Origin: Peribacillus sp. FSL H8-0477
GTDB lineage: Bacteria > Bacillota > Bacilli > Bacillales > DSM-1321
Assembly (NCBI RefSeq): GCF_038002765.1
Contig: NZ_JBBODE010000004.1
Coordinates: 1 to 43,071, forward strand
Direction of reading: 5' to 3'
DNA: 43,071 bases
Under the pieces are notes generated by a model, which was not told where the DNA came from, searched no databases, and saw nothing but the letters and a program-made list of their open reading frames with translations. Each line of letters begins with the position of its first letter. Within the stretch, counting starts at the first letter, position 1. Positions 15,545 to 25,481 of this stretch are shown one piece after another. A program made the position numbers and the translations under genes.

Positions 15545-18500
15545 TTACTGAGATTGCTTTTCTCTTTTTACATTTTGCAATCCTTTAACCAGTTCAAATA
15601 AAATCTTCAGCCATTTTTCATCAGCGACTCCCTTGATGTGTAAAACCAGTTTCATTTTGCTTCCTTCCATCCCAAGACCAACCATCCGTCCGAACTTCGA
15701 ACCTAATTGGAAAATCTTTTGACCATCTATATGTGCACTTGTTTTTTCTGAGATAAGGATGGAAATCTCCTGCTTAGCTTGTTTAATTCCTTCGATGCCT
15801 GCCTTACGAGCATACACTTTCATTTCTGCAATTAAAAATAAATAGGTGATTTCTTGAGGATAGTCGCCAAATCTGTCTACCATTTCTTCCTGCAGTTCTT
15901 CTAGTTCTTCTAAAGTCGTAATGCCTCTAAAGCGTTTGTACATCTCGATCTTCTGGTGCCCATCAGACAGATAAGTATCTGGAATATAGGCATCTACCTC
16001 GATATCCATCTCGAGAGCAGGAGTTACATCTACCGGTTTTTTATTACGTCTTTCTTCTACTGCTTCCTGCAACATTTGGGAATACAGGTCGAATCCTACT
16101 GAATCAATAAAGCCATGCTGCTCAGCACCAAGAATATTTCCGGCACCCCGTATCGACAAATCTCGCATAGCAATTTTAAATCCGGATCCAAGCTCAGTAA
16201 ATTCTTTTATGGATTGCAGCCGTTTTTCAGCTACCTCAGTTAGTACTTTATCCTTTTGATAGGTGAAAAATGCATACGCTACTCGATTAGACCGTCCTAC
16301 GCGCCCACGCAGCTGATAAAGTTGTGATAGACCCATTTTATCTGCATTATCCACAATCAATGTATTCACATTCGGGATATCTACACCTGTTTCAATGATG
16401 GTCGTACTTACCAACACATCATATTCACCTTCAAGAAAACCTAGCATTACTGCTTCGAGTTCTTGCTCCGACATTTGACCATGAGCAAAAATGACACGTG
16501 CTTCCGGTACAAGCATGGAAATTTCTTCTGCTTTTCTTGCTATATCCTCTACCCGGTTGTATAAAAAGTAAACCTGTCCGCCCCTTGCCAATTCTCTTTC
16601 TATCGCTTCTCGTGCTAATGCTCCGTTGTACTCCATTACATATGTTTGTACAGGAAATCTGTTCTCAGGAGGAGTCTCAATAACAGATAGATCACGTACG
16701 CCAAGCATCGACATATGAAGAGTTCTCGGAATTGGGGTGGCCGTTAAGGTCAGTACATCTATGTTTGTTTTCAATTGTTTGATTTTTTCTTTATGTGTAA
16801 CACCGAAACGCTGTTCCTCATCAATAATGAGGAAACCAAGATCGCGGTAAATGATATCTTTGGATAATATCCTGTGCGTCCCCACTACGATATCAACCGT
16901 CCCGGCTTTTAATCCTTTTAAAGTTTCTGTCTGCTGTTTCTTAGTTCTGAAACGGCTCAGCAATCCAATTGAAATGGGATAGTCCTGGAAACGTTCACGC
17001 AAGGTTTCGTAATGTTGCTGAGCGAGAATCGTTGTTGGCACTAGAAACGCTACTTGCTTGCCATCCATGATAGATTTAAAAGCCGCCCTGATAGCCACTT
17101 CTGTTTTACCATATCCCACATCACCACATAGAAGCCGGTCCATTGGTCGTTCACGTTCCATATCCTTTTTAATTTCAACAATCGATCGAAGCTGGTCTTC
17201 TGTTTCGTTATAAGGGAAAGATACTTCGAATTCACGCTGCAAGTCACCATCTGGAGAAAAGGCATACCCTTTTGCAGCTTCCCGTTCTGCATAAAGTTTA
17301 ATTAAATCATCAGCGATATTCTGTACAGATGATTGAACTTTACTCTTAACCCGTTTCCATTCTGTTCCGCCAAGCTTATAAAGCTTAGGTTCTTTTCCTT
17401 CTGAGGCTACATATTTCTGAATTAAATCAATTTGGTCAACAGGTACATAGAGCTTGTCACTCGCTTGATAGCGAATATGAATATAGTCTTTATGCACGCC
17501 ATTTATCGATAGGGTTTCAATTCCTAAGTATTTACCAATCCCGTGATTAACATGGACGACAAAGTCGCCTACCTTTAATTCTGAATAACTTTTGATCCGT
17601 TCTGCATTCGATAACTTTTGTCGTCTAGCAGATTTCTTAGTTTTTTTGTTAAATAAATCTTGCTCTGTAATAATAGCGAACTTTTGAAGCGGCAGTTCAA
17701 AACCATTATTTAAATTCCCTTGGATAATTTGAATCTTTCCAGGGAGAATTTCACTTGTTTCCTTAAGAACAGCAGCTTCGATTTCATAATCCGCGAGTAC
17801 ACTTTGAAGCTTTTTAACTCGTTCTTCATCAGGTCCAAGGACCAGCACCGCATATTTACTTTTTTTCCAGCGATCAACTTCTGTTTTAAAAACATTCATC
17901 TGCCCATGGAAACTTTGCATCTGTTTACTAGTAAAGTTAATGATGTTCTGCGGATTCGTATACGGGACATGCCTTAAGAAAAGGGAAAGATAGATAAACG
18001 GATGTCCTGAATAACTCGTTAACTCAGGCAAACGGTGAGCTAGTTGTACATCGTGAATGATTTGTCCTTCAGCTAACAGACCGGTATACCAATCTGCTTC
18101 TTCTTTTTCAAGGATATCGTTAACTTCTTGAATGCGGCCAATTTCGTCCATAATCACGATACCATTCTTCGGTAGATAATCTATTAAACTAGCCGGCACA
18201 TCGTAGGCTAAGCTTAGATATTTGAAGATTTGATCAGGCTTGATGCCGTTTTTCAATAAATCTAACTCAGAACTAACGTTACTCATTAACAGTTCTTTAA
18301 CTTTTTCATTCTTCAGTTTCTTTAAACTTTTGCTCAGACCATTTTCTAGTTTTTCTACGACAGATGAGATATGTCCTGAGTCAAGAAGTGCTTCTACGAC
18401 TGGTCCAATTTCAATAGAGGTGAGCTTAGAAATGGAGCGTTGGTCTTCAATAGAAAAGGTTCGAATGGAATCAATCTCTGTATCAAATAACTCAATTCGA

Positions 18501-19075
18501 ATTGGATTCGCTGAAGTGATCGGATAGATATCAATAATTCCACCTCTAATACTAAATTCTCCAGGTGAAGAGACCATTTCAACCCGAGAATATCCCATAG
18601 AGATAAAGGTTCGAATAGCAGTTTCCAGATCCAAATCTTCTCCAAGTTTAAAGGAGAATTGATAGTTCTTCCATACTTCCTTTGGCGGTAGTAATTTTCG
18701 TAAACCTGGAATAGGAACAATCACAATTCCTTTGTTTGATTTCGACCAATGATTTAATACTTCCACACGTTGAGACCTTAACTCTGGGCTCGCTACACTT
18801 AATTCCGCAGCGATTAATTCATTAGCCGGATAGACGAATAGCTCTTCATCTGAGATGAAATTAGCTAGATCCTCTTGCAGCTTTTGTGCCTGTAATAAAT
18901 TTGGTGTAACGATTAATATCGACTGACCTGTTTTTTCATATACTGAAGCAATTAACATCGACCGCGAAGAACCAGATAATCCCGATATTAACTGCTCTTT
19001 TAATCCTTCATCAATTCCTGTAATTAATGAGTGGACATCATCGTGTTTGGAAAACAGATTTTGCAAACCATTCAC
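15545..19075 (-). CDS. mfd: Mfd, transcription-repair coupling factor
   Basis: ATP-dependent translocase that releases RNA polymerase stalled at DNA lesions and recruits UvrA. Full length, 1176 aa. The N-terminal UvrB-homology region contains [24 protein letters not shown]. The RNA-polymerase interaction (CarD-like) domain begins [21 protein letters not shown] near 500. The RecG-like helicase core has Walker [17 protein letters not shown] and [12 protein letters not shown], and the C-terminal TRCF domain ends the protein. Translation starts at GTG (19073-19075), with AGGAGGG 6 nt upstream. fin precedes it and spoVT follows, as in B. subtilis. Confidence 0.97.
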   Translation of the reverse strand: MNGLQNLFSKHDDVHSLITGIDEGLKEQLISGLSGSSRSMLIASVYEKTGQSILIVTPNLLQAQKLQEDLANFISDEELFVYPANELIAAELSVASPELRSQRVEVLNHWSKSNKGIVIVPIPGLRKLLPPKEVWKNYQFSFKLGEDLDLETAIRTFISMGYSRVEMVSSPGEFSIRGGIIDIYPITSANPIRIELFDTEIDSIRTFSIEDQRSISKLTSIEIGPVVEALLDSGHISSVVEKLENGLSKSLKKLKNEKVKELLMSNVSSELDLLKNGIKPDQIFKYLSLAYDVPASLIDYLPKNGIVIMDEIGRIQEVNDILEKEEADWYTGLLAEGQIIHDVQLAHRLPELTSYSGHPFIYLSLFLRHVPYTNPQNIINFTSKQMQSFHGQMNVFKTEVDRWKKSKYAVLVLGPDEERVKKLQSVLADYEIEAAVLKETSEILPGKIQIIQGNLNNGFELPLQKFAIITEQDLFNKKTKKSARRQKLSNAERIKSYSELKVGDFVVHVNHGIGKYLGIETLSINGVHKDYIHIRYQASDKLYVPVDQIDLIQKYVASEGKEPKLYKLGGTEWKRVKSKVQSSVQNIADDLIKLYAEREAAKGYAFSPDGDLQREFEVSFPYNETEDQLRSIVEIKKDMERERPMDRLLCGDVGYGKTEVAIRAAFKSIMDGKQVAFLVPTTILAQQHYETLRERFQDYPISIGLLSRFRTKKQQTETLKGLKAGTVDIVVGTHRILSKDIIYRDLGFLIIDEEQRFGVTHKEKIKQLKTNIDVLTLTATPIPRTLHMSMLGVRDLSVIETPPENRFPVQTYVMEYNGALAREAIERELARGGQVYFLYNRVEDIARKAEEISMLVPEARVIFAHGQMSEQELEAVMLGFLEGEYDVLVSTTIIETGVDIPNVNTLIVDNADKMGLSQLYQLRGRVGRSNRVAYAFFTYQKDKVLTEVAEKRLQSIKEFTELGSGFKIAMRDLSIRGAGNILGAEQHGFIDSVGFDLYSQMLQEAVEERRNKKPVDVTPALEMDIEVDAYIPDTYLSDGHQKIEMYKRFRGITTLEELEELQEEMVDRFGDYPQEITYLFLIAEMKVYARKAGIEGIKQAKQEISILISEKTSAHIDGQKIFQLGSKFGRMVGLGMEGSKMKLVLHIKGVADEKWLKILFELVKGLQNVKREKQSQ

Positions 19076-19143
19076 ATTGGTCCCTCCTCTCTCTCGTACA
19101 TCTGTAGGCTTTAGCCCTATGGTTGTATAAATTTAAACAAACG

Positions 19144-19172
19144 GAAAAATGCTTTGGATTCGGTCCAAAGCT
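19144..19172 (-). terminator. Terminator between fin and mfd
   Basis: A perfect 8-bp stem GCTTTGGA/TCCAAAGC (19151-19171) with a 5-nt loop is followed on the minus strand by ATTTTT. It lies 10 bp after the fin stop, so mfd probably has read-through or its own promoter. Confidence 0.72.
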
Positions 19173-19181
19173 CCCTTCCGC

Positions 19182-19412
19182 CTAATGGATGATATAATCA
19201 TTTTGATGCAAATCTGGATTTTTTTGTAGTAGTTCGTAACAATCATCACAAATCGCTGAAACCTGAACATCTCCGGAAGAGTCATACACAATCATGTCCA
19301 TGCGCTCTTCTTGGGTAAGTTTATTAAAACCCAGCTGTTCTGTATCCAGTACTTGTGCCTCAATTGTACCAAGTTTTGTTCCGCAATGGCTGCAATGATA
19401 GTGGAGAGCCAT
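19182..19412 (-). CDS. fin: Fin, forespore anti-sigma-F factor
   Basis: Small protein made under sigma-F that inhibits sigma-F and promotes the switch to sigma-G (formerly YabK). The 76 residues carry two zinc-knuckle-like pairs, CSHC at 7-10 and CDDC at 55-58, which are the family hallmark. The ATG at 19412 follows a GGGGG ribosome site. It sits between pth and mfd as in B. subtilis. Confidence 0.95.
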   Translation of the reverse strand: MALHYHCSHCGTKLGTIEAQVLDTEQLGFNKLTQEERMDMIVYDSSGDVQVSAICDDCYELLQKNPDLHQNDYIIH

Positions 19413-19442
19413 ATATTTAACCCCCTATTGTCGCTTTACTAG

Positions 19443-19474
19443 TAGTATAAACCGAAAGAGGGGCTAAATATTCA
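19443..19474 (-). promoter_or_regulatory. Possible sigma-F or sigma-G promoter of fin
   Basis: On the minus strand GAATA (19469-19473) is followed 16 bp later by GTTTATACTA, which fits the sigma-F pattern GYATA/GGNNANANTW imperfectly (second G missing). The TATACTA part also resembles a sigma-G -10. fin is sigma-F-dependent in B. subtilis. Confidence 0.42.
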
Positions 19475-19511
19475 CAGCTATTTGTTTATCTTTTGTTCTT
19501 ATTTTTATTTC

Positions 19512-20075
19512 TTAAGATTGATTATATTCATTCATGACCTGTACATATGACTGCTCAAGCCATGACTCACAAGCTAAGGCACTTTTCTCTATAGCTGCTT
19601 CTAAACTAACCCATTCTTCAGCAGAGAAGCGGTTTAACACATAATCAACTACAGGAATACGCCCCTCTGGCCGGCCAATCCCAATTCGGATCCGATTAAA
19701 ATCCTGCGTTCCTAAGTGTGCAATCGTCGACTTGATTCCATTATGCCCGCCTGCACTTCCCTTTTGACGCAGACGAATCTTTCCAGCCGGCAGATCCAAG
19801 TCATCGTATATGACTACTAAGTCACTAATTTCCACTTTATAAAATTGTAATACAGCACCGATTGACTCTCCCGACAAGTTCATGTAAGTAAGAGGTTTTA
19901 GCAGCAAGACTTTTTCGCCTTTCACAGTACCGATTCCATAAATTCCTTTATGTTTAGCCTGATCTAGACGAATCGACCATTTATCTGCTAAATAATCAAT
20001 TACCTCAAAACCCGCATTATGCCTGGTTTTTTCATATTGCTTTCCCGGATTACCCAGGCCAATGAAAATTTTCAT
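19512..20075 (-). CDS. pth: Peptidyl-tRNA hydrolase (SpoVC)
   Basis: Cleaves peptidyl-tRNA released from stalled ribosomes; essential. The N-terminal GLGNPG is at 6-11, the catalytic His at 19 in RHNAGF, and the YDDLDLP segment near 90-95 has the conserved Asp. KGSAGGHNGIKSTIAHLGTQDFNRIRIGIGRP is the substrate-binding region. 187 aa, normal. The ATG at 20075 follows GGAGTG with 7-nt spacing. A conspicuous perfect hairpin and a TATAAT lie in the gap after ctc. Confidence 0.97.
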   Translation of the reverse strand: MKIFIGLGNPGKQYEKTRHNAGFEVIDYLADKWSIRLDQAKHKGIYGIGTVKGEKVLLLKPLTYMNLSGESIGAVLQFYKVEISDLVVIYDDLDLPAGKIRLRQKGSAGGHNGIKSTIAHLGTQDFNRIRIGIGRPEGRIPVVDYVLNRFSAEEWVSLEAAIEKSALACESWLEQSYVQVMNEYNQS

Positions 20076-20135
20076 ACGTCACACTCCGTCAATCTGAAAA
20101 GTAAGTTCGAATACGTCCTCATTATTCTCTACAAC

Positions 20136-20169
20136 AATAGACGTAACCAGGACGGTTACGTCTATTATA
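20136..20169 (-). promoter_or_regulatory. Perfect 13-bp hairpin overlapping an extended -10 upstream of pth
   Basis: AATAGACGTAACC (20136-20148) and GGTTACGTCTATT (20154-20166) are exact complements with a 5-nt loop. The minus-strand TG-C-TATAAT has its hexamer at 20164-20169, so a transcript for pth would begin within the hairpin. There is no T-run directly after it on the minus strand, so it is not a normal ctc terminator. Confidence 0.5.
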
Positions 20170-20197
20170 GCATGTTTTTTTTTAGTTACTTAGAGGT

Positions 20198-20806
20198 TTA
20201 CGCTTCAGGAGAAGCTTCGCTTGCGTTCTCGCCCTCGTTTTCTGTTTCATCAACTTCTACTTCTTGACGAGGAGCAAGAACGGAAGCTAACACCTCTTCT
20301 TCATCATTTGCAATTTGGTATTTACCTTTAATATCAGCAATTGTCAGTGTATCACCGATTTCTAAACCAGTAACATCCACTTCAATTGATTCTGGAAGTT
20401 CTTTTGGTTTAGCTGTCACATTCAGTTCGTGAATAGATTGCTGCAAGACGCCGCCTTCTTTCACGCCTTTAGCGTCACCCACAAGTACAACACGGACCTG
20501 CGCTTCAATTTCTGTACCCATATCAACAATTAAAAAATCAGCATGAAAAACTTGATTTTTTATCGCATCTTTTTGATAATCTGATAACATGACATCATAG
20601 CTAGTACCCTCAACGTCTAGGGAAATGATACCGTTACGTCCTACTTCTTTTATAGTTTTAGAAAGATCTTTGCTATTTATAGTAATTGCTTTGCTTTCAT
20701 TTTTATTCCCGTAGACTACAGCAGGAATATTTCCGTCGTTCCTTAGTTCCGTTAAGTTCGATCCTTTAAATTCAGTCCGTTCTCTTGCAGTTAATACGTT
20801 ACTCAT
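20198..20806 (-). CDS. ctc: General stress protein Ctc, ribosomal protein bL25 family
   Basis: Binds 5S rRNA in the 50S subunit and is induced by stress. Two-domain (TL5/Ctc) type: an N-terminal L25 domain (TARERTEFKGSNLTELRNDGNIPAVVYG..) and a C-terminal beta domain (VTAKPKELPESIEVDVTGLEIGDTL), ending in an acidic tail rich in Glu and Ala. The ATG at 20806 is chosen because GGCGGAG precedes it by 5 nt; an in-frame ATG at 20833 would place that SD inside the gene. 202 aa. A sigma-B-like promoter lies upstream. Confidence 0.95.
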   Translation of the reverse strand: MSNVLTARERTEFKGSNLTELRNDGNIPAVVYGNKNESKAITINSKDLSKTIKEVGRNGIISLDVEGTSYDVMLSDYQKDAIKNQVFHADFLIVDMGTEIEAQVRVVLVGDAKGVKEGGVLQQSIHELNVTAKPKELPESIEVDVTGLEIGDTLTIADIKGKYQIANDEEEVLASVLAPRQEVEVDETENEGENASEASPEA

Positions 20807-20856
20807 ATATTCTCCGCCTCTCAATTCAAACATTTTTATATATCATCTCTTTTACA

Positions 20857-20882
20857 ATGCCCTTTATAGATAGTTTCTAAAC
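20857..20882 (-). promoter_or_regulatory. Putative sigma-B promoter of ctc
   Basis: On the minus strand GTTTAG (20877-20882) is followed after 14 bp by GGGCAT (20857-20862), one mismatch in each box from the sigma-B consensus GTTTAA-N12/15-GGGTAT. ctc is a classic sigma-B gene in B. subtilis. Confidence 0.72.
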
Positions 20883-20915
20883 ATCGGAGTCTGTTATGAG
20901 CCTGTTTTATATAAC

Positions 20916-20952
20916 AAAAAAAAACGGCGGAATAGAATTCCAGCCGTTTTTT
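20916..20952 (-). terminator. Terminator of prs
   Basis: AAAAAACGGC pairs with GCCGTTTTTT across a 14-nt loop; T residues follow on either strand. It starts 3 bp after the prs stop. Confidence 0.82.
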
Positions 20953-20955
20953 GTA

Positions 20956-21909
20956 TTAATCAAATAATGTACTTACAGATTGCTCTTCGTGAACACGAAC
21001 GATTGCTTCTCCAATAAGAGAGGCAACAGATAATTCAACGATTTTTGCTGTACGTTTTTCATCAGGTAAAGCGATGGTATTCGTAACAACAAGTTCTTTT
21101 ATTTTGGAATTTTCAATTCGCTCAATAGCAGGTCCAGAAAGAACTGGGTGTGTACAACATGCATACACTTCTTTTGCTCCGTTTTCAACAAGAGCATTAG
21201 CCGCTAGCGTAATTGTTCCAGCTGTATCGATAATATCATCAATTAAGATAGCAGTCTTTCCTTCAATATTACCAACGATGTTCATCACTTCTACGACATT
21301 CGGACGCGGACGGCGTTTATCAATAATCGCAATCGGAGCTTTAAGACGATCAGCCAGTTTACGCGCGCGTGTAACTCCTCCATGATCCGGAGATACAATA
21401 ACAAGGTCACTTAGGTTCTTAGCTTCAAAATAATCAGCTAAAATTGGAACTCCCATTAAATGATCAATTAAGATATCAAAGAAACCTTGAATTTGTGGTG
21501 CATGTAGATCCAATGTTATGACACGGTCAGCACCTGCTGTTTCCAGTAGATTTGCAACCAGCTTAGCTGTAATTGGTTCACGAGCACGAGCCTTGCGATC
21601 TTGACGGGCATATCCATAGTAAGGCATAACGATATTAATCGTTTTTGCAGATGCACGTTTCAAGGCATCAATCATAATCAACAATTCCATCAAATGTTCA
21701 TTAACAGGCTGGCTGGTCGATTGAATGACGTATACGTCACATCCCCGAATGCTTTCTTCGATGTTAATTTGCACTTCACCGTCACTGAATTGTGATACTG
21801 AACATTTACCAAGTTCTACTCCAATTGCTTCAGCGATTTCCTGTGCTAATTTAAAATTTGAATTCAAAGAAAAAACTTTCAGGTTTGGATCTAAATACTG
21901 GTTTGACAT
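20956..21909 (-). CDS. prs: Ribose-phosphate pyrophosphokinase (PRPP synthetase)
   Basis: Makes PRPP from ribose-5-phosphate and ATP for purines, pyrimidines, His and Trp. 317 aa, the same length as B. subtilis Prs. Visible motifs: [19 protein letters not shown] near the N-terminus, the ATP flexible loop [17 protein letters not shown], the PRPP-synthetase signature [12 protein letters not shown], and the ribose-5-phosphate loop [12 protein letters not shown]. The ATG at 21909 follows GGAGG. It starts 17 bp after glmU and is surely cotranscribed with it. Confidence 0.98.
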   Translation of the reverse strand: MSNQYLDPNLKVFSLNSNFKLAQEIAEAIGVELGKCSVSQFSDGEVQINIEESIRGCDVYVIQSTSQPVNEHLMELLIMIDALKRASAKTINIVMPYYGYARQDRKARAREPITAKLVANLLETAGADRVITLDLHAPQIQGFFDILIDHLMGVPILADYFEAKNLSDLVIVSPDHGGVTRARKLADRLKAPIAIIDKRRPRPNVVEVMNIVGNIEGKTAILIDDIIDTAGTITLAANALVENGAKEVYACCTHPVLSGPAIERIENSKIKELVVTNTIALPDEKRTAKIVELSVASLIGEAIVRVHEEQSVSTLFD

Positions 21910-21926
21910 GATGAACCTCCGTTGGG

Positions 21927-23300
21927 TTAATTGTTGAATTTCAGTTTATTAACGTAATCTTCTTTATTCGTTTGGCGGGCACGTGCAATAGCCATTGCTT
22001 TTCCTGGTACATCTTTTGTAATCGTAGAACCAGCAGCTATATATGCTCCTTCTCCAATAGCCACTGGAGCTACCAAATTAGAGTTGCATCCTACAAATAC
22101 ACCGTCGCCTATTTTAGTCAGATGTTTGTTCTTACCATCATAATTTACTGTTATGGAACCACAGCCTATATTAACATCTTCCCCAATTTCTGCATCTCCA
22201 ATATAGCTCAAGTGAGACGCTTTACTGGCTTTACCGAATAAAGCTTTTTTGATTTCAACAAAATTGCCAATTTTAACCTTGTCTTTTATATCAGACTGAG
22301 GGCGAATGTGAGCAAACGGCCCAATATTGACATCTGAACCAATTGAACTGTCATGTGCTACAGATTGCTTCACTACTGAACGATTGCCAATTTGGACGTT
22401 TTTCAGTTCAGAATTAGGTCCGATTAAACAATCAGTGCCAATCTGAGTTTGACCTTGAATGACTGTTCCAGGGTATAGAATGGTATCCTGACCGATTATG
22501 ACATCTGCATCCACATAAGTAGACGCGGGATCTATAATCGTAACCCCGTTGCTCATCAAGGATTCATTTATCCGTTTACGCATAATTTTTTCTGCCTCTG
22601 ATAAAGCAATGCGGTCATTAACCCCCATTGTTTCATTAAAGTCATTCGTTTGATAAGCCGTCACGACTTCTCCTTGAGCTTTCAATATCTCAATAACATC
22701 CGGCAAATAGTACTCGCCTTGTACATTCTCATTGGATACCTTTTTCAAAGCATTGAATAGCGCCTCGTTATCGAAACAGTACGTTCCCGTATTAATTTCT
22801 TTGACTGTCAGTTCAGAATCATTTGCATCCTTGTGTTCAACAATCTTCTGAACCTGCCCTGATTCATTTCGGATTACTCTTCCATATCCGGCAGGATTGT
22901 CAGCAGCTGCAGTTAGAATCGTCGCTTTTGCATTAGCTTCTTCATGAATGCTGATCAGTGCTTCCATTGTTTCAGCCTTAATTAAAGGCGTGTCACCGCA
23001 AATAACAAGCGTTGTTCCGGCTTTCCCCGCTAAAATCTGTTCAGCCTGCATAACAGCGTGGGCTGTTCCTAATTGCTTATCTTGAAGGGCGTATTGAGAA
23101 CTTGCCCCAAGTTGGTCTTGTACCAATTCAGCACCATGGCCAATAACGGTTACAATTTCTTCTGTACGAAGCTGCTTAACTTGGTCGACAACATGTTGTA
23201 CCATTGGTTTCCCGCATACAGGGTGCAATACCTTGTAAAGCTTGGATTTCATTCTGGTACCTTGTCCTGCTGCCAATATAATTGCATAACGATTACTCAT
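21927..23300 (-). CDS. glmU: GlmU, bifunctional UDP-GlcNAc pyrophosphorylase / GlcN-1-P acetyltransferase
   Basis: Last two steps of UDP-N-acetylglucosamine synthesis for peptidoglycan and teichoic acids. The N-terminal nucleotidyltransferase carries [11 protein letters not shown] (9-19) and CGDTPL. From about residue 250 the left-handed beta-helix of hexapeptide repeats begins ([21 protein letters not shown]..), with the acetyltransferase site [19 protein letters not shown]. 457 aa. The ATG at 23300 follows GGAGG with 6-nt spacing. It heads a glmU-prs unit with its own promoter. Confidence 0.98.
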   Translation of the reverse strand: MSNRYAIILAAGQGTRMKSKLYKVLHPVCGKPMVQHVVDQVKQLRTEEIVTVIGHGAELVQDQLGASSQYALQDKQLGTAHAVMQAEQILAGKAGTTLVICGDTPLIKAETMEALISIHEEANAKATILTAAADNPAGYGRVIRNESGQVQKIVEHKDANDSELTVKEINTGTYCFDNEALFNALKKVSNENVQGEYYLPDVIEILKAQGEVVTAYQTNDFNETMGVNDRIALSEAEKIMRKRINESLMSNGVTIIDPASTYVDADVIIGQDTILYPGTVIQGQTQIGTDCLIGPNSELKNVQIGNRSVVKQSVAHDSSIGSDVNIGPFAHIRPQSDIKDKVKIGNFVEIKKALFGKASKASHLSYIGDAEIGEDVNIGCGSITVNYDGKNKHLTKIGDGVFVGCNSNLVAPVAIGEGAYIAAGSTITKDVPGKAMAIARARQTNKEDYVNKLKFNN

Positions 23301-23335
23301 TACAGGCCTCCATTTAAGCTATTTATCCAATAAAA

Positions 23336-23364
23336 ATATTATCGTATATACCACTAGTTTTCAA
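23336..23364 (-). promoter_or_regulatory. Putative sigma-A promoter of glmU-prs
   Basis: On the minus strand TTGAAA (23359-23364) and TAATAT (23336-23341) are 17 bp apart, about 36 bp before the glmU ATG. Optimal spacing and near-consensus boxes. Confidence 0.65.
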
Positions 23365-23584
23365 GGCAGGATGTAAAATACATATTTTTGTCAATTGTTT
23401 ACACACAAAAGAAACTTGCTCAAACGTGTCGCAAGTATGTACACCTTCATTCCCTTTATCCTTATTATATACTGTTATGACCGTTTTTTTATATTTTTTC
23501 TACTTCTAGTTAAAAAAATTCGGGGTTTTTTCATGTTTTACAAGATATAGAACGGGGAATAGGAATGGAGGAATTTACTCACAA
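23365..23584. other. Gap between spoVG terminator and glmU promoter
   Basis: Part of the 339-bp space between glmU and spoVG. AT-rich, no plausible gene. A lone minus-strand TTGACA near 23395-23400 has no matching -10 at normal spacing. Confidence 0.5.
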
Positions 23585-23616
23585 TAAAAAGAGCCTTACT
23601 TGTGAAGTAGGCTCTT
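23585..23616 (-). terminator. Terminator of spoVG
   Basis: AGAGCCTTACTT pairs with AAGTAGGCTCT around a 3-nt loop with one bulge, followed on the minus strand by TTTTTATTG. It is 24 bp after the spoVG stop. Confidence 0.85.
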
Positions 23617-23639
23617 GATGCTAAACATTTCTTACACTA

Positions 23640-23936
23640 TTAAGAAGCTCCTGCTCCTGCTTCTTCTAATTCAACTTCCAACTCTCCTAAACGATGGTAC
23701 TCTGCTAGTACTGCTTCTTGGATTTTTCCTCGTGTTGAGGAATTGATAGGATGGGCGATGTCTCTAAATTCACCATCAGGTGTTCTTTTGCTCGGCATAG
23801 CTACGAATAAACCGTTATTGCCATCAATTACACGAATATCATGAACAACAAATTCATTGTCCAATGTTATTGAAGCAATCGCTCTCATTCTGCCATCTGT
23901 ATTAACACGGCGCAATCTAACGTCAGTCACTTCCAT
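23640..23936 (-). CDS. spoVG: SpoVG, DNA/RNA-binding regulator
   Basis: Small conserved nucleic-acid-binding protein that affects asymmetric septation and cortex formation, and virulence traits in other Firmicutes. 98 aa, starting [26 protein letters not shown], with the family block [29 protein letters not shown]. The tail is acidic. The ATG at 23936 follows GGTGG. A strong sigma-H-type promoter lies 45-69 bp upstream. It follows ridA and purR as in B. subtilis. Confidence 0.98.
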   Translation of the reverse strand: MEVTDVRLRRVNTDGRMRAIASITLDNEFVVHDIRVIDGNNGLFVAMPSKRTPDGEFRDIAHPINSSTRGKIQEAVLAEYHRLGELEVELEEAGAGAS

Positions 23937-23980
23937 TCTATTTCACCACCTTCACAAATTGTTAGAAACTTAAAGTACAT

Positions 23981-24005
23981 ATTCCACAAATTAATGTGAA
24001 ATCCT
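23981..24005 (-). promoter_or_regulatory. Sigma-H promoter of spoVG
   Basis: On the minus strand AGGATTT (23999-24005) is followed after 14 bp by GAAT (23981-23984, within GTGGAATAT). This matches the sigma-H consensus (AGGAWWT / GAAT) and the known spoVG promoter of B. subtilis. The AT-rich upstream stretch at 24010-24055 is where AbrB binds in that species. Confidence 0.85.
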
Positions 24006-24053
24006 TCTAAGAATTGTAAATTTTTTTGAAAAAAGATAGTTTTTTGTATTTAT

Positions 24054-24067
24054 TGAAAGCGCTCTTA
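24054..24067. promoter_or_regulatory. Candidate CcpA cre site upstream of the spoVG promoter
   Basis: TGAAAGCGCTCTTA matches the cre consensus TGWAANCGNTNWCA at every fixed position except the C near the end. It lies about 49 bp upstream of the spoVG -35, between the ridA terminator and the sigma-H promoter. Confidence 0.45.
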
Positions 24068-24178
24068 CATTTAATATTTCTGTAAATGTTGATAGAACAG
24101 TCTTCCTACGACTTTTTGCCCAGTATCAGTTTTTTTCAAAAAAATGTGTCAGGCGATGATTTTTTTATTTTTTTGCAT

Positions 24179-24209
24179 AAAAAAAACGCTCGTATTTATT
24201 TAACGAGCG
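24179..24209 (-). terminator. Terminator of ridA
   Basis: CGCTCGT (24187-24193) pairs with ACGAGCG (24203-24209), and eight T follow on the minus strand. The ridA stop codon lies in the loop, so the stem uses the last coding bases. Confidence 0.85.
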
Positions 24210-24570
24210 CAATTACTTCTATTTCAATTAATGCATCTTTTGGGAGTCTTGAAACCTCAACACAAGAACGAGCAGGCTTATGTTCCGCAAAATATGTGCC
24301 GTAAACCTCATTTATCTGCGCAAAATCGTCCATGCTTTTTATAAATACCGTTGCCTTAATAACCTGTTCAAGTGATGAACCTGCCTCTTTCAATACAGCC
24401 TGCAAGTTGGAAAAGACCTGATGTGTTTGCTGCTGCACATCACCGTCTACCATCTGACCTGCTGCAGTTAAAGGAATTTGTCCAGAGCTATAAAAAAGAT
24501 TGTTTACGATGATTCCTTGCGAGTATGGCCCAATTGCCGCGGGCGCCTCATTCGTGTGTATCGATTTCAT
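24196..24570 (-). CDS. ridA: RidA-family enamine/imine deaminase (YabJ)
   Basis: Hydrolyses reactive enamine/imine intermediates such as 2-aminoacrylate formed by PLP enzymes; a trimeric YjgF/YER057c/UK114 protein. 124 aa, with the family signature [10 protein letters not shown] near the start and the active-site region [22 protein letters not shown] at the end (Arg of ARSCVEV binds carboxylates). The ATG at 24570 follows AAGGAGG. It starts 15 bp after purR and is cotranscribed with it in B. subtilis. Confidence 0.97.
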   Translation of the reverse strand: MKSIHTNEAPAAIGPYSQGIIVNNLFYSSGQIPLTAAGQMVDGDVQQQTHQVFSNLQAVLKEAGSSLEQVIKATVFIKSMDDFAQINEVYGTYFAEHKPARSCVEVSRLPKDALIEIEVIALVK

Positions 24571-24585
24571 AGTACATCCTCCTTA

Positions 24586-25413
24586 TTAAAATGCTTCTTC
24601 TGTAAAATAGTTCCCTCTAGTAACATGAATTGTTTTATCCTTTTCATCCACATCAGATAACTTTATTAAAGAAATATACTCATCAACAAGACGTTCTTCA
24701 ACGTGGTCTGATTCGACAAGAACGGCTATACCTGCCACCGTTGCTTTAAACTCTTCGAGCAAGCTGACCATCCCTTTGACGGTTCCGCCAGCTTTCATGA
24801 AGTCATCAATAATTAATACATTTGATGCTTCTGCTAAACTTCGTTTGGAAAGTACCATCGTCTGAATTCGTTTAGAAGATCCAGAAACATAATTGATACT
24901 AACAGTTGAACCTTCTGTCACCTTGTTATCGCGTCTAACGATAACCACGGGAACATTTAAATAATTTGCTACTGCATAAGCTAAAGGAATCCCTTTTGTT
25001 GCCATCGTCATGATCACATCAACTTTTTTCTTTGCATAAGCTGCAGCGATGATTCGGCCAATTTTATTTACAGTTTCTGGATTTCCTAATAAATCCGTCA
25101 AATATAAATAACCGCCTGGTAATAGTCGATTGGGACTGGTCATAACTCCGCACAATTCATCAATAAAAGCCACTGCTTCTTCTGGCTTTATCGAAACCAT
25201 GTACCTTACCCCGCCCGCTGCACCAGGTACAGTATTTAACGAACCAATTCCCCTTACTTCGAAGGTTTCCTTGATGATAGCAAGATCCTCACTAATGGAT
25301 GATTTTGCCGAACTATATCTTTCTGCAAATAAGGTCAAAGGCACGAGACGACCAGGATGCTCCAGCAAGTAATTAGTCATATCGATCAGCCTTTCGCTCC
25401 GGCGAAACTTCAT
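24586..25413 (-). CDS. purR: PurR, purine repressor (PRPP-responsive)
   Basis: Represses purine biosynthesis, salvage and transport genes; PRPP relieves DNA binding. The N-terminal winged helix is at about 1-74 (FRRSERLIDMTNYLLEHPGRLVPLTLFAERYSSAKSSISEDL). A type-I phosphoribosyltransferase-like domain follows, with the PRPP motif VLIIDDFMKAGGT at 199-211. 275 aa; B. subtilis PurR is similar. The ATG at 25413 follows an AGGAGG site. A PurBox between the promoter and the gene indicates autoregulation. Confidence 0.98.
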   Translation of the reverse strand: MKFRRSERLIDMTNYLLEHPGRLVPLTLFAERYSSAKSSISEDLAIIKETFEVRGIGSLNTVPGAAGGVRYMVSIKPEEAVAFIDELCGVMTSPNRLLPGGYLYLTDLLGNPETVNKIGRIIAAAYAKKKVDVIMTMATKGIPLAYAVANYLNVPVVIVRRDNKVTEGSTVSINYVSGSSKRIQTMVLSKRSLAEASNVLIIDDFMKAGGTVKGMVSLLEEFKATVAGIAVLVESDHVEERLVDEYISLIKLSDVDEKDKTIHVTRGNYFTEEAF

Positions 25414-25431
25414 CCTTCTACCTCCTGTCTT

Positions 25432-25481
25432 AAATCCGAATATTTTACTGTACTATACCACTATTATCCGTCTTTATTCAA
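25432..25481 (-). promoter_or_regulatory. purR promoter and PurBox
   Basis: On the minus strand TTGAAT (25476-25481) is followed after 18 bp by TATAGT (25452-25457). Downstream, AAATCCGAATATT (25432-25444, plus-strand reading) matches the PurBox AWWWCCGAACWWT at 12 of 13 positions. It lies where transcription would begin. I did not find a clear second, inverted box. Confidence 0.68.
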
